From positions 186,001-250,000 of the forward strand of contig SWDT01000025.1 of NCBI GenBank assembly GCA_009193035.1: DNA of 64,000 bases. The letters are read 5' to 3'. A model generated the notes under the pieces. The model did no database searches and was not told where the DNA came from. It worked only from the letters and a program-made list of their open reading frames with translations. Below are positions 44,026 to 55,199 of the stretch, one piece after another. The position numbers and the translations under genes are program-made. Numbering within the stretch: the first letter of the stretch is position 1; every line of letters begins with the position of its first letter. Source of the stretch: Halicephalobus mephisto. Lineage: Eukaryota; Nematoda; Chromadorea; Rhabditida; Panagrolaimidae.

Positions 44026-47000
44026 ATGGTAAGTTTATTTATTACATAATATTGTTTATGTTCACCGATTAAAGCTCCGTAGAGGTGCTCCATCCCAGTC
44101 AGTTGCCGACAGTCCCGGTTTCAAGCCCCTCGTCGGATTCAGAACTCCCAATTCCGAAGACAATGGAAAAAGAAAAAGAAAAGGCGAAGGGACGCCTTTA
44201 ATTGTGAGTTTTGTTTATTTTTTACTAATTTTAATTAAATTTTAATAATTTTTATTCAATTTTACTAATTTTCACAGAATTTTATTAATTTTTAACAATT
44301 TTTATCCATTTTTGTTAATTTTTGATATATGAAATTTTTTAGCCAGTTGTGAAAATCGACAGATTTGAATTCATGAGTCCGTATCGAACAATGTCCTTAA
44401 GTACTGCCAAAATTGATGCTTTTGCTATGCAGGCTAAAAACGATCATGAAATCATTTTGGAGAAGTTGATGAATCAACCATTCAAGTGTCCTGTTGATGG
44501 TTATGTCGGTGAGTCTTATTTCTATATTACATCCACATCCAAAGTTGTTTAATTTGAACTTTCAAATCGAGCTTCTGGATCTACTTTGAGCTAATTTGAG
44601 AATCTTGAGATTTGAATTTGAACGAAACTACTTAAAATTCTGAAATCAAGTAATCTGAATTGAATTAGTTCTAGATCAAAAATTGAGAAATTTAATTTTA
44701 ATTGAATTAGTTTGAGTTCAAAAATCAAGAAGATCGAATTGGGAGGTTCACATTTGAAAATTAAGTAGTCCAAAGTTTAATCGAATTAGTTCAAATTTGA
44801 AAATTAAGGATTTTGGGAAATCTATATCCATTTCCGAATTGGTCGTTTTAGGAGGAAGATCATGCAGAACCCTTGGACTGCGGAAGAATTCAGCTAAAAT
44901 TGCTCTCTTTGACCCATATGCCGAGAATGCTCTCGTGATGTACACTCCTCCAGAACTTACGAAACAAGAAGAGATGAAGTTGAATGAAAAAGACAAAAAA
45001 GTCCATGTTGTTGTCGATCCTCTTTTAGGAAATATCCTCAGACCTCATCAAAGAGAAGGAGTTAAGTTCATGTACGATTGCGTCACAGGGACCAGAATCG
45101 AAAATTTCAATGGTTGTATCATGGCCGATGAAATGGGTCTCGGTAAAACCCTCCAATGTATCACCCTCATGTGGACACTTCTGGTTTGTTTTTTGTTTTT
45201 TGCAAGTAGATAATGTTTCGACGAATTCTGTGGTGTTATGATTTTTCGGGTATTTTTAGTATTATAATTATTAACTTTCAAGAATGAACAAATGGTTATG
45301 TGCTCCATTTGACCCTGAGCTGGAAGTGCTTAGGTTTATCTAGACTGAAAAGACTTTGAAAATATTAATTGCAAATCCACAAGATTACAAAAAAATACAA
45401 AATTACTGTAGTTCTTACGAAATGCCTGAAATTTGAGTTGAAATAATTTCTAGTTTTTATAATAATGCAATTTAAAAAAAACTATTTTAGAGACAAAGTC
45501 CGGATTGTAATCCAGAAATCAACAAAGCTATTATCGTATGCCCAAGTAGTTTGGTTAAGAACTGGGATAAAGAAATTTTAAAATGGCTTAAAGGAAGATG
45601 TAATTCCCAACCTATCGATTCAGGAAAACGGGACGATATTATTAAAAAATTGACGACATTTATGAGTCAAATTGGAAAACGTGTACCTACTCCGGTGGTT
45701 ATTATTTCTTATGAAACTTTTAGACTTTATGTTGAAATTCTTCAAAAAAGCGAAATTGGATTAGTTATTTGTGATGAAGGACATAGATTGAAAAACAACG
45801 AAAATCAAACTTATCAAGCTTTGTTCGGACTGAAATGCAAAAGGAGAATTTTGATTTCTGGTACGCCTATTCAAAACGATTTGTTGGAATATTACAGGTT
45901 TTTTTTATTTTTAAAATTTTTAAAATAATTAAGTTTTTTTAGTTTGATTAATTTTGTAAATCCAGGAATGTTAGGAACTGCGCAAGAATTCAAAAAGAAA
46001 TTTGAAAATCCTATTCTTCGAGGTCGTGATGCAGATGCTACAGAAGAACACCAGAAAATTGGGGAAGAAAGACTTCAAGAAATGGCCTCTATTGTTAACA
46101 GATGTATCATCAGAAGAACGTCAGCTTTATTGACAAAGTATCTGCCGGTTAAATATGAATTGATTATTTGTTGTCCGTTGACGGAATTACAAGAATCTCT
46201 CTACAGTAGAATGATCAAAAATAAAGGAACTGATTTGGCTCAAGAAGAAAAAAAATCAGGAGGAATTACTGGAACTACATTGTCGTTTATTACTAATTTG
46301 AAGAAACTTTGTAATCATCCGCAGTTAATCTATGAAAAATGCGAACAAAGAGAACCTGGTTTTGAAGGTTGTCTGAAATTATTTCCATCTACTTTTAGTT
46401 CTAAGTCCATGGATCCATCGTTCTCAGGAAAAATGAAAGTTTTGGATTATTTGTTATCCGTGACTAGAAAAAATACAAAAGATAAATTTGTTCTAGTTTC
46501 TAATTACACTCAAACAATGGATGCTTTTGTGGAACTTTGTCGATTGAGAAGATATCCGTTTGTTAGACTTGATGGAAGTATGTCTATTAAACAAAGATCT
46601 AAAATTGTGGAAAGATTTAATGATCCAGAAAGTCCAGAATATTGTTTTTTACTATCGTCAAAAGCAGGTGGTTGTGGATTGAATTTAATTGGAGCAAATA
46701 GATTGGTTATGTTTGATCCTGATTGGAATCCGGCAAATGATGATCAAGCAATGGCTAGAGTTTGGCGTGATGGTCAGAAAAAGCCGTGTTTTGTTTATAG
46801 ATTATTGGCTGTAAGTTTGTTTTTTAAAAATACTTTTGATTTTTTAGAATTCAAATTATTTTAAAAATATTTTAAATTTTTTAGGATTATTTTAAATAAC
46901 TTTGAAATATTTTTAATTTTTTAGAATTACTTTAAATAGCTTTAAAATACTTTTGATTTTTTAGAATTTAAATAACTTTAAAATATTTTCGATTTTTTAG

Positions 47001-47824
47001 AATTACTTTTGAAATATTTTTGATTTTTTAGAATTACTTTTGAAATATTTTAAATTTTCTAGAATTACTTTTTAAAGTATTTTTGATTTTTGGAATTATT
47101 TTAAACTAATTTTTAAATACTTTTGATTTTTCAAAATGTTTTTGATTTTTAAAATTATTTTAGACTGGGACTATAGAAGAAAAAATGTTTCAACGACAGA
47201 CCCATAAAAAAGCTCTTTCTTCTTGCGTTGTGGATTGTGAAACGGATGTGGCAAGACACTTTAGTTTGGATCAGTTAAAGACGTTATTTGAACTGAAGAC
47301 AGGTATTGCTAGTGATACTCATGACAAGTAAGTTATTTGAAAAATTATAATGAAAGAAAAATTTAAAAATAGAAATTTTTTTGGAATTGTGAAGGAAATT
47401 AGAAAAATTTGATTTTGATTATCGCCAGTTTTATCACTTTTTGTGGTTTTAGAAAGGTTTTTTTTGTAATTTAAAAATTACAGGAAAATTTAGTTTTTTA
47501 AATTGTTTTCTGTTAGAAGTTCAAATATATTGTTTCAGATTGAAATGCAAAAGATGCACCAATGGAATTGAGTCCTTTGAGCCTCCGGCGACGGCAGACA
47601 CGAACTCTGATTTGTCGCTTTGGTTCCATGCCCAGCGGGATTCTAGAAAGATTCCAGATCAAGTTTTGAAATCCATCTGGTCTTGTGGTGCAATTTCATT
47701 CGTTTTTCATCAGAAATCTCATGAACAAACGAAAGAAATGAAACAGAAGCTGAAGGAAGAAGAGGAAGAGGCTAAAGATGAGAATTATGATCCAGATAAG
47801 GAGGAAAATTACGATAGTGATTGA
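44026..47824 (+). CDS. rad-54: RAD54 DNA-dependent ATPase/translocase
   Basis: Snf2-family motor that works with RAD51 in homologous recombination in the nucleus. Eight exons (44026-44028, 44075-44203, 44343-44508, 44852-45183, 45491-45897, 45943-46810, 47164-47327, 47539-47824) give about 784 residues; human RAD54 has 747. The first coding exon is only the ATG; the next gives [10 protein letters not shown], matching RAD54's RRSLAPSQ start. Motifs: [13 protein letters not shown], Walker [20 protein letters not shown] box ([11 protein letters not shown]), [38 protein letters not shown], and motif VI ([11 protein letters not shown]). The C-terminal Cys pairs (LKCKRCTNG) are present, then [11 protein letters not shown]. 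The acidic tail ends in a Glu/Asp repeat. Phase is kept throughout. Confidence 0.95.
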
Positions 47825-48059
47825 TTGTTTTTTATATGACGGGTGTGAATAAGGTTCATTGTTGCTTGTTCCTGTTGATGACGTCATTATTGGGAAAGTA
47901 GAAAAACTGTTTGAAATTTAAAATTTATTTTTAAGTTAATTCTGAATTGTGCGGAAACTGTAATTTGATTTTCCTGATAGATTCTGGTTTGGATTCTGTA
48001 GATAGTTTCAAGTTACAGTAATTTTGAAACATTTAGAAATTTAATAAGGATTTAAACTA

Positions 48060-48450
48060 TTTAAAAATAATTTATTTTTAAATTTCTACAACAGCATGGG
48101 ATACTGTGGTCTTTCAGAATTAAATAAGAACTTCTGGAATTCAAAGTTCTAAAATTTTTAAAAACTTTGTGTCAGGACCACTTTTTAAGATAATTTGTTT
48201 TTAAGTTTCTTCAACAGCATTAAAGATACTGTAGAATCTTCCAGAATCCAGTAAGGACTTCTGGAATCTGAAATTTTTAGAAACTTCATGTCGGGACCGA
48301 TTTTTAAAAATAATTTGTTTTTAAATTTCTTCAATAGCATTAGGAATACTATAGAATCTCCCAGAATCCAGTAAGGACTTCTGGAATTCGAAATTCTGAC
48401 ATTTTGAAAAAATGCACAAGTTCGTGTCGGGACCACTTTTTAGGAAAATT
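48060..48450. repeat. Three-copy ~122-bp repeat with TTCGTGTCGGGACC
   Basis: Each unit contains AATTTGTTTTTAAGTTTCTT, ACTGTAGAATCTTCCAGAAT, CAGTAAGGACTTCTGGAAT and ends TTC(G/A)TGTCGGGACCACTTTT. Lies in the 784-bp gap between the convergent rad-54 and 48609 genes. The rest of the gap is A/T-rich with no feature. Confidence 0.75.
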
Positions 48451-48608
48451 TGTTTTTTTACAATAATGTGATTTTTCAATTTTTTTATTCCTGAACCGGG
48501 CGTGAAAAGAACTATCGAATTTTACAGTACTTTACATGAAAGAAAACGGTAACCTTGAGATTTTTGATTTACACCGAAAAAATTTACATTATTTACATTT
48601 TTTTTTGC

Positions 48609-51600
48609 CTAAGGGCGAATTTGAGAAAAATTAATAGAAGTTCGTCGTTGTTGGGGACTGGGCTTCTTGGAGGGCTTGGGATTTTGGATAATTCTTTGTT
48701 TTTCCCTCACTTGAGCCCTTTGGGTGAACCAATCGGGTCGGCCATCCCCTGAGGGCTTGTTGAATTTTCTGTTTTTTGAACATGGACGAGGAAGGGGGAT
48801 CGTGGATTGGCAAGGTTTGGCGGAGTTCGGACCGGGATGACAGGGGGCCAGGGGTTCCGGCAGGAGAGAGGGCAGAGGACGATCCGCGGGACAGGGCAGG
48901 GGGGCGGAGGACAGCCTGGGGCACTTCACCGGAGATCTTCGATCTGAAAATAAATTTATTCCAAAATATTAAAATTCAGTAATTTTAAAATCCAAAAGTG
49001 GATTCTGAATCCTAGAACGTTCAAAAATAAAATAAAAATTTCAAAATTTTCAAAATTCAGAAAACTTCGAAAATTTCTGAAAATTTTGAATTTTTCTAGA
49101 ATCTTCATAAAAGTTTCAAAACTTACAGTATTCAGTAAAAATCTCGAAATTCCGAAGATTCTGGAAATCTTTAAAGTTGGAATTTTTAATAAATTTCCAA
49201 AATTTTCAGAATACTGTAGAATCCAAAAAGTTTATAAGAACTTCTAGAATCTTCTAAAATCCAGAAAATTCTGAATTTCTCTAAAATCTCATAAAAACTT
49301 CTAAAGTCACAGATTTTTTATATAAATTTCCAAAATTTTCAGAATACTGTAGAATTCAAAAATTTTATAAGAACTTCTAGAATCTTCTAAAATCCAGAAA
49401 ATCCAGAATTTCTTTAAAATTCCTCAGAAATTTTTAGAATTCAGAAAATTTCAAAAATTTCGAAATTTTGAAAATCTTCAAAAATATAAAAAATTTTCAA
49501 AATCAATTTCCCAAATATGGAATTTCAAAAATTTTTCTGAAAATCGTTTTTTAAAAACCTACTTTTAGGCTTAATCCACCCCAAATCCACGGCCACCTGT
49601 TTCATGTCTTGTCTTCTGTTCATCAAAGCTGCTCCAGAAAAAAATCTTTTTTCTTGCCATTCCATCAATTCACAATTTTCCATAAATTGCTAAAAAAGTA
49701 AAAAATTATTAAAATTAAAAAAAATAAAAAAAATTAAAAAAGTAAAAAATTTAAAAAAAATTGGAAAAAGTAAAAAATTATTAAATTCAAAAAAATTTCT
49801 TAAATTTAAAAAAAAATAAAAAAAGTAAAAAATTATTAAAATTAAAAAATAAAAATTTTTTTTTTGAATTTGGATAAATTTAGAAAAAATGAATTTTAAG
49901 AAATTTTGATAATTTTTAAAGTAGAAATTATTGATTTTTAAACAAAAATAATCTCACCGGTCCGCATCCCATCCACCAGTCCCTCTGGCACTCGAGGTAC
50001 TGGCTGCAGTTCTGGATCTGGATCGACTTCAAAAAACGAACATATTCTTCGATTTTATTTTTTCCCAATCTGGTCATCAATTCGGAATTTTTCTGGATTA
50101 CTGTAGCCAAAATCGAAGCGGGTCTACAGGGATTCACAAAACAGACTTCAGAAGCCAATTTCGAAAGCGAAAATTTCTTAAATTTTTTAAAAGCCGATTT
50201 TACTTTTTTTTGAAAATTTTTAAAAATAAAAGATCCACGATATTCTGAAACCAAAGAAGACAGATTCGTCTCCATCAAGGCCGTTGTGGCTCTCGAAGCG
50301 AAATTTCGAAGATCAGATTTTACAAATTTTTCAATTTTTTTCGGCATTGAATCAAAAACGGCCGTCGAAAGTTGGGGAATTTTCGTAAGTGAATGGACCT
50401 TGTTTACGACGTTATTGAGGTTCTTCGAGGTTCTAAGCCAGGCAGAAACTTTTTCAAGTGATTCATCAAAGGACGGCGAATATTTGACCTGAAAATTTTA
50501 AAACTATTAAAAAATTACTAAAAATTTTAAAACTATTAAAAAATTACTAAAAATTTTAAAACTATTAAAAAATTACTAAAAATTTTAAAACTATTAAAAA
50601 ATTACTAAAAATTTTAAAACTATTAAAAAATTAAAAAATTACTAAAAACTATTAAAAAATTTCAAAATTACTAAAAATTATTTCAAAATTAAGAAATTAC
50701 TAAAAATTATTTTAAAATTAAAAAATAAAAGAAAAACATTATTCGTGATAGGACCAGTGATTATTTAAATTTTGTTTTTTTAAAGAAATTTCGAAAATTG
50801 GTCCTGACACGAATGATGTTCAGTTTACTTGTTAATGAGGACATTAATTATCTACTGTATCATTCGTGACGGGACCAGTGATTTTTAAAAAAATTTTTTT
50901 ATTAAAGAAATTCCAAAAATTGATTCTGACACGAATGATTTTTAATTTACTTGTTAATGAAGACATTGATTACCTACTGTATCTTTCGTGACGGGACCAG
51001 TGATTATTTAAATTTTGTTTTTTTAAAAGAAATTCCAAAAATTGATTCTGACACGAATGATTTTTAATTTACTTGTTAATAAATATACTAATTCTTAAAA
51101 ATAAATAATCTTAATTAAACTCACCAAATTTTGAACAACGGGCTGATAACTAGTCCAATTTGAAAAAGAATAAAAAATACTTTTTGTCAAATTCATCAAT
51201 TTTTTTTCAGCCAAAGAACAAATTGGAGAAAAAATTTCTTCTTTAATTTTTGAATTTTTAATTGAAAATTCTTTAAAATTCGAAATTTGAGGGGCATATT
51301 TTGTTGCCAAAAGTTGACGAGAAGCCCTTTTATAAAGGGCCAATCTGGCCTCGAATTCCTCCTTCGTCCTTTGAAGTTGCCGCTTGTAAGATTCCCTCAC
51401 GAATTTGTTCACTCCTTGTTTCATCCGGACTTGGGCATTCTGGAAAATCACATTATCGTAAAAAGTAAGTTTTTTGATAAAATTATCGTAAAAAGTAAGT
51501 TTTTTGATAAAATTATCGTAAAAAATTAATTTTTTCGATAAAATTATCGTAAAAAATTAATTTTTTCGATAAAATTATCGTAAAAAATTAATTTTTTTGA

Positions 51601-53084
51601 TAAAATTATTGTAAAAAATAAATTTTTTCAATAAAATTACTGTAAAAAATCAATTTTTTAAATAAAATTATTGTAAAAAATAAATTTTTTTTAATAAAAT
51701 TATCGTAAAAAATAAATTTTTTGATAAAATTAATGTAAAAAATAAATTTTTTTAAATAAAATTATCGTAAAAAATTAATTTTTTCGATAAAATTATTGTA
51801 AAAAGTAAGTTTTTTTAAAAATAAAATTACTGTAAAAAATTAATGTAGAAAATAAATTTTTTAAATAAAATTATTTTAAAATAAATTTCCGAAATTTCCA
51901 AAAAACAAAAAGTTTTAAAAATTCGATAAAATTCCAGAAATTTAGAAAATTCTAGAATTCCTTAGAAACTTAAAATTTTAGAAAATTTTAAAATTTTCTT
52001 TTTTAAATCACTTTAGAGATTTTTATTGAATTTAGAAAAATTCCCAAGATTCTCAAAGATTCGCGAACCTTCCGTTGGATTCTAAAAATTTCCACAAAAT
52101 TCAATTTATATAAAATTCTAAATTTTTCCAGAATCCTCTACAGTAACACAGTACACGGGGAATTTTATTCAAAATTATTCAAAACTTACGGCATCGTCAA
52201 GTTTCTCTCTGCATTGGACCAAAGGATCAACTTGCTCGATCGCCTGGGGGACTCGGAAGTGGTCCTTGGGGGATTCCTGGTACTGCAGACCAGGATTCCC
52301 CAGAAGATCCACAAACTGAGCTCTTTCGGATTCCAGACAGAAGGCTCCAGTCTCCATCGACGAAGACCGATTTCCGACGAGACAAGCCCCTATGTAGTGT
52401 CCTAATCCAGCTCCGATAAAAGTCGCCACAACGACGACCAAAAATGCCAAAAATCTGACATTGTCCGTCGATGAAATTTTTTCCATAAATTTGTCAAATG
52501 GAGAATCCACTGATTTTGCTAAAAAAAATTATACAAAATTAATTAATTAAAAATCAAAATTTACAAAGTTCTTCAAGTTTTTGAGCGACTTTAGTAGGCT
52601 CAACAAAGTGCTTAGCTGCATCTTCCATCGCTTCTGATTCTTCTAAAATTTCTACAGTATCTTCTTCTTCACTCTCAGAAGAGTCTTCATCGACCTCTAC
52701 ATCACGGTGTCCATCAAGGTCTTCATCAGTCTCTCTATCAAGACGTCCATTAAGACATTCATCGACCATTCCATCAAGACGTCCATCAACATCTTCATCA
52801 ACCCCTACATCAAGACGTCCATCAACGTCTTCATCAAGGCTTTCAACGTCGCTTTCGTCGTCGTGGAAGACTTCTTTTACTTCATCTTCTTCTAGAGCTT
52901 CTTCGGCAACGTCTACTTCCTCTTCGCTTTCGTTTTCCGCTCCAGATTCTGACTCTACATCGGAATCATGGACAGATTCAACGACGAGATTCCCTCCGAT
53001 AGAATCCAATTCTGAATCTGAAGCTTCTTCGACGTCTACAAGACTCCAGGAACTGGAATCCGAGGAATACGGATCTACATTCAT
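48609..53084 (-). CDS. Acidic single-pass membrane protein with N-terminal LIR motif (CCPG1/PBXIP1-like?)
   Basis: Six exons (53084-52565, 52518-52190, 51439-51125, 50488-49958, 49689-49563, 48943-48609) join in phase to about 718 residues. There is no signal peptide. The N terminus is SSDSSSWSLVDVEEASDSE: W13-S-L-V16 fits an LC3-interacting region set in Ser and acidic residues, much like the start of CCPG1. An acidic domain with a 12-residue DVDGRLD repeat follows, then one membrane segment at about 193-215 (FLAFLVVVVATFIGAGLGHY). The other side has a charged helical part (RESYKRQLQRTKEEFEARLA), several Cys (QNCSQYLECQRDWWMGCGP) and a Pro/Ser-rich tail ending in PDWFTQRAQVREKQR and a basic end. 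The fold order matches CCPG1/PBXIP1 (acidic cytosolic part, one TM, luminal coiled coil); function as an ER-phagy receptor is inference. Confidence 0.8.
50495..50725. repeat. Short repeat AAAATTTTAAAACTATTAAA in an intron
   Basis: About seven copies of a ~32-bp unit, AATTACTAAAAATTTTAAAA plus CTATTAAAA, in intron 3 of the 48609-53084 gene, next to the inverted-repeat array that follows. Confidence 0.75.
50741..51060. repeat. Three tandem hairpin units (inverted TTCGTGACGGGACC arms)
   Basis: Each ~120-bp unit has ATTCGTGACGGGACCAGTGA on one side and TTGRTYCTGACACGAATGA, roughly its reverse complement, about 45 bp later. Arms are at 50741-50760/50799-50815, 50862-50880/50922-50938 and 50984-51001/51043-51060. 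Confidence 0.8.
51450..51850. repeat. ~14 copies of a 27-30 bp AAAATTATCGTAAAAA repeat
   Basis: Units of AAAATTATCGTAAAAAATTA plus ATTTTTTCGAT fill part of intron 2 of the LIR-protein gene, starting right after the 3' splice site of exon 3 on the minus strand. Confidence 0.8.
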
Positions 53085-53199
53085 TCCTGAAAAAACCGAT
53101 CAATTCGGGCGGGAAACCTGGTCAAACAAAACACGGACTTTATGAACAATCAAAAATCATGCTGTCAACAAAAAATATTACGAAACCATACAAAAACGA

Positions 53200-53715
53200 A
53201 TTTTTGGAATTTTCTAGAAATTTCGAAAATTGCCAGATTTTCCTTTTTTATTTTTTTAAAAATTTACTCGATCTCGTGCGGGAATTTAAAAATTTCGAAA
53301 ATCATATTTAAAAAAATAAAACTATAATTTTTATGAAATCACAGAAAAACAAATTTTTGGAATTTCTTAGAAATCTCGAAAATTGCCAGATTTCCCTTTT
53401 TTTAAATTTACTCACTCTCGCGCGAGAATTTAAAAACGTCAAAAATTACCAGATTTTCCTTTTTTTTTAAATTTACTCGTTCTCGCGCGGGAATTTAAAA
53501 ACGTCAAAAATTACCAGATTTTCCTTTTTTTAAAATTTACTCGCTCTCGCGCGGAAATTTAAAAATTTCGAAAATTACCAGATTTTCCTTTTTTTAAATT
53601 TACTCGCTCTCGTGCGGGAATTTAAAAATTTCGAAAATTACCAGATTTTCCTTTTTTTAAAATTTACTCGCTCTCGCGCGGAAATTTAAAAATTTCGAAA
53701 ATCATAATATTGAAA
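53200..53715. repeat. Seven copies of the AATTCCCGCGC family, reverse orientation
   Basis: TTTACTCGCTCTCGCGCGGG, then AATTTAAAAATTTCGAAAAT and TACCAGATTTTCCTTTTTTT, recur about every 68 bp. It is the reverse complement of the family at 35930-36510 and 38240-38400. Located just upstream of the LIR-protein gene. Confidence 0.8.
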
Positions 53716-53929
53716 AGTTAAAAATAATTTCTTTGCAAAATTTCTTGTGTAAGAATTTCCAAAAACTTGAGCTCTCGTACAGGAAATAAGAACAAAGAGC
53801 GAATCAACTTCAATCGTTCATCGCCAAATTTTTTTTTCAATTTCAAAAAATTCAGTCGTTTTTGTACAAGTTTGAAAATTCCAAAAAATTACTATAATTT
53901 TGATTTTTGTAAATTAAATAAAAATTTAA

Positions 53930-54845
53930 CAAAATAATTCAAATTTATTTTTTTAAATTTCACAAAAAAGTTTAAAAAATTTAAAATAAAGAAAAATTTT
54001 AAAAATGATTTAAATTTTGTTAGAAATTTATAAAATTCAGCAAAAAATTTTTATTTATTTTAAAATTTATAAAATTGAACAAAAATTTTTTAATTATTTT
54101 AAAATTTATAAAATTCAACAAAATAGTTCAAATTTTTCTAAAATTGATAAAATTTAAAAAGTAATTCAAAATCAATGTTGAAAATTCGAATTTTTCTAAA
54201 AATTTAACAAAATAATTTTAATTTTTCCAAAATTCAAGAAATTTAACAGAGTAAAGAAAAATTACTTTTAAATTAAAAAATATTTAGGAAGTAATCCAAG
54301 GTTAATGTTGAAAAATTCCATAAAAAATTTAAATTTTTCTAAAAATTTAACAAAATAGTTCAAATTTTTTCAAAATTCATGAAATTTAACAAAGTAATTC
54401 GAAGTTATTTTTAAATTTAAAAATATTTAGGAAGTAATCCAAAATCAATGTTGAAAAATTCCATAAAAAATTTAACAAAATAGTTCAAATTTTTTCAAAA
54501 TTCATCAAATTTAACAAATTCGAAGTTATTTTTAAATTTAAAAATATTTAAAAAGTAATCCAAGGTTAATGTTGGAAAATTCCATAAAAAATTCGATAAA
54601 ATAGTTCAATTTTTTTCAAAATTCATGAAATTTAACAAAGTAATTCGAAGTTATTTTTAAATTTAAAAATATTTAAAAAGTAATCCAAGGTTAATGTTAA
54701 AAAATTCCATAAAAAATTTAAATTTTTCTAAAAATTTAACAAAATAGTTCAAATTTTTCAAAATTCATGAAATTTAACAAAGTAATTCGAAGTTATTTTT
54801 AAATTAAAAAATATTTTAAAAGTAATCCAAGGTTAATGTTGGAAA
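53930..54845. repeat. Long tandem array, ~120-bp unit
   Basis: Units carry AAGTAATCCAAGGTTAATGT, TTGAAAAATTCCATAAAAAA, TTTAACAAAATAGTTCAAAT and CATGAAATTTAACAAAGTAA, about six times. Non-coding. Confidence 0.75.
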
Positions 54846-54847
54846 AT

Positions 54848-54995
54848 TCCATAAAAGCCGGTCTCGTGGTCGAAAAAAAGGACAAGGAAGGCAAAAGCCG
54901 CAGACAGCTGCCTTCCTCAAAATGCGAGAAGGACAAACAGCCGTGGAATCAGCTGATGTTCGACATTGCCAAGGGCCACACGGACAATTTTCTCT
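54848..54995. other. GC-rich island in repeat desert
   Basis: About 150 bp of balanced composition in 3.8 kb of A/T repeats. It has an inverted repeat AGGAAGGCA (54886-54894) / TGCCTTCCT (54910-54918), and two CAGCTG boxes near 54905 and 54950. A plus-strand frame of about 56 codons starts at 54837 (MLENSIKAGLVVEKKDKEGK), and a Cys-rich minus frame of 83 codons also exists. Neither resembles a known protein. It could be an enhancer, a non-coding RNA or an exon remnant. Confidence 0.4.
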
Positions 54996-55199
54996 TTTTT
55001 CGTTTTTGTTGATTTTTAACCAGAAAAATTGATCCGATTTTTGTTGTTTTAAAAATACGTAAATCAATAATTTCGAAAAATTTAAAAAAAAATTAAAATT
55101 TTGAAAATTAAAAAATTTAAAAATTTAAAAATTTAAATTAAAAAATTTTAAAAAATTAAAGTAAACAAAAACTAAAATGATGTCATCTGATAAAAATTT

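Noticed and set aside
43887..44072. 61-codon frame upstream of rad-54 (MNPWRSVPLRQRRQ).
   Set aside because: It runs through the start-codon exon and first intron of rad-54 in another frame; RAD54 similarity begins with LRRGAPSQ after that intron. Could be a uORF, but there is no evidence.
54816..55067. 83-codon Cys-rich minus-strand frame.
   Set aside because: No family resemblance and flanked by repeat; reported only as a compositional island.
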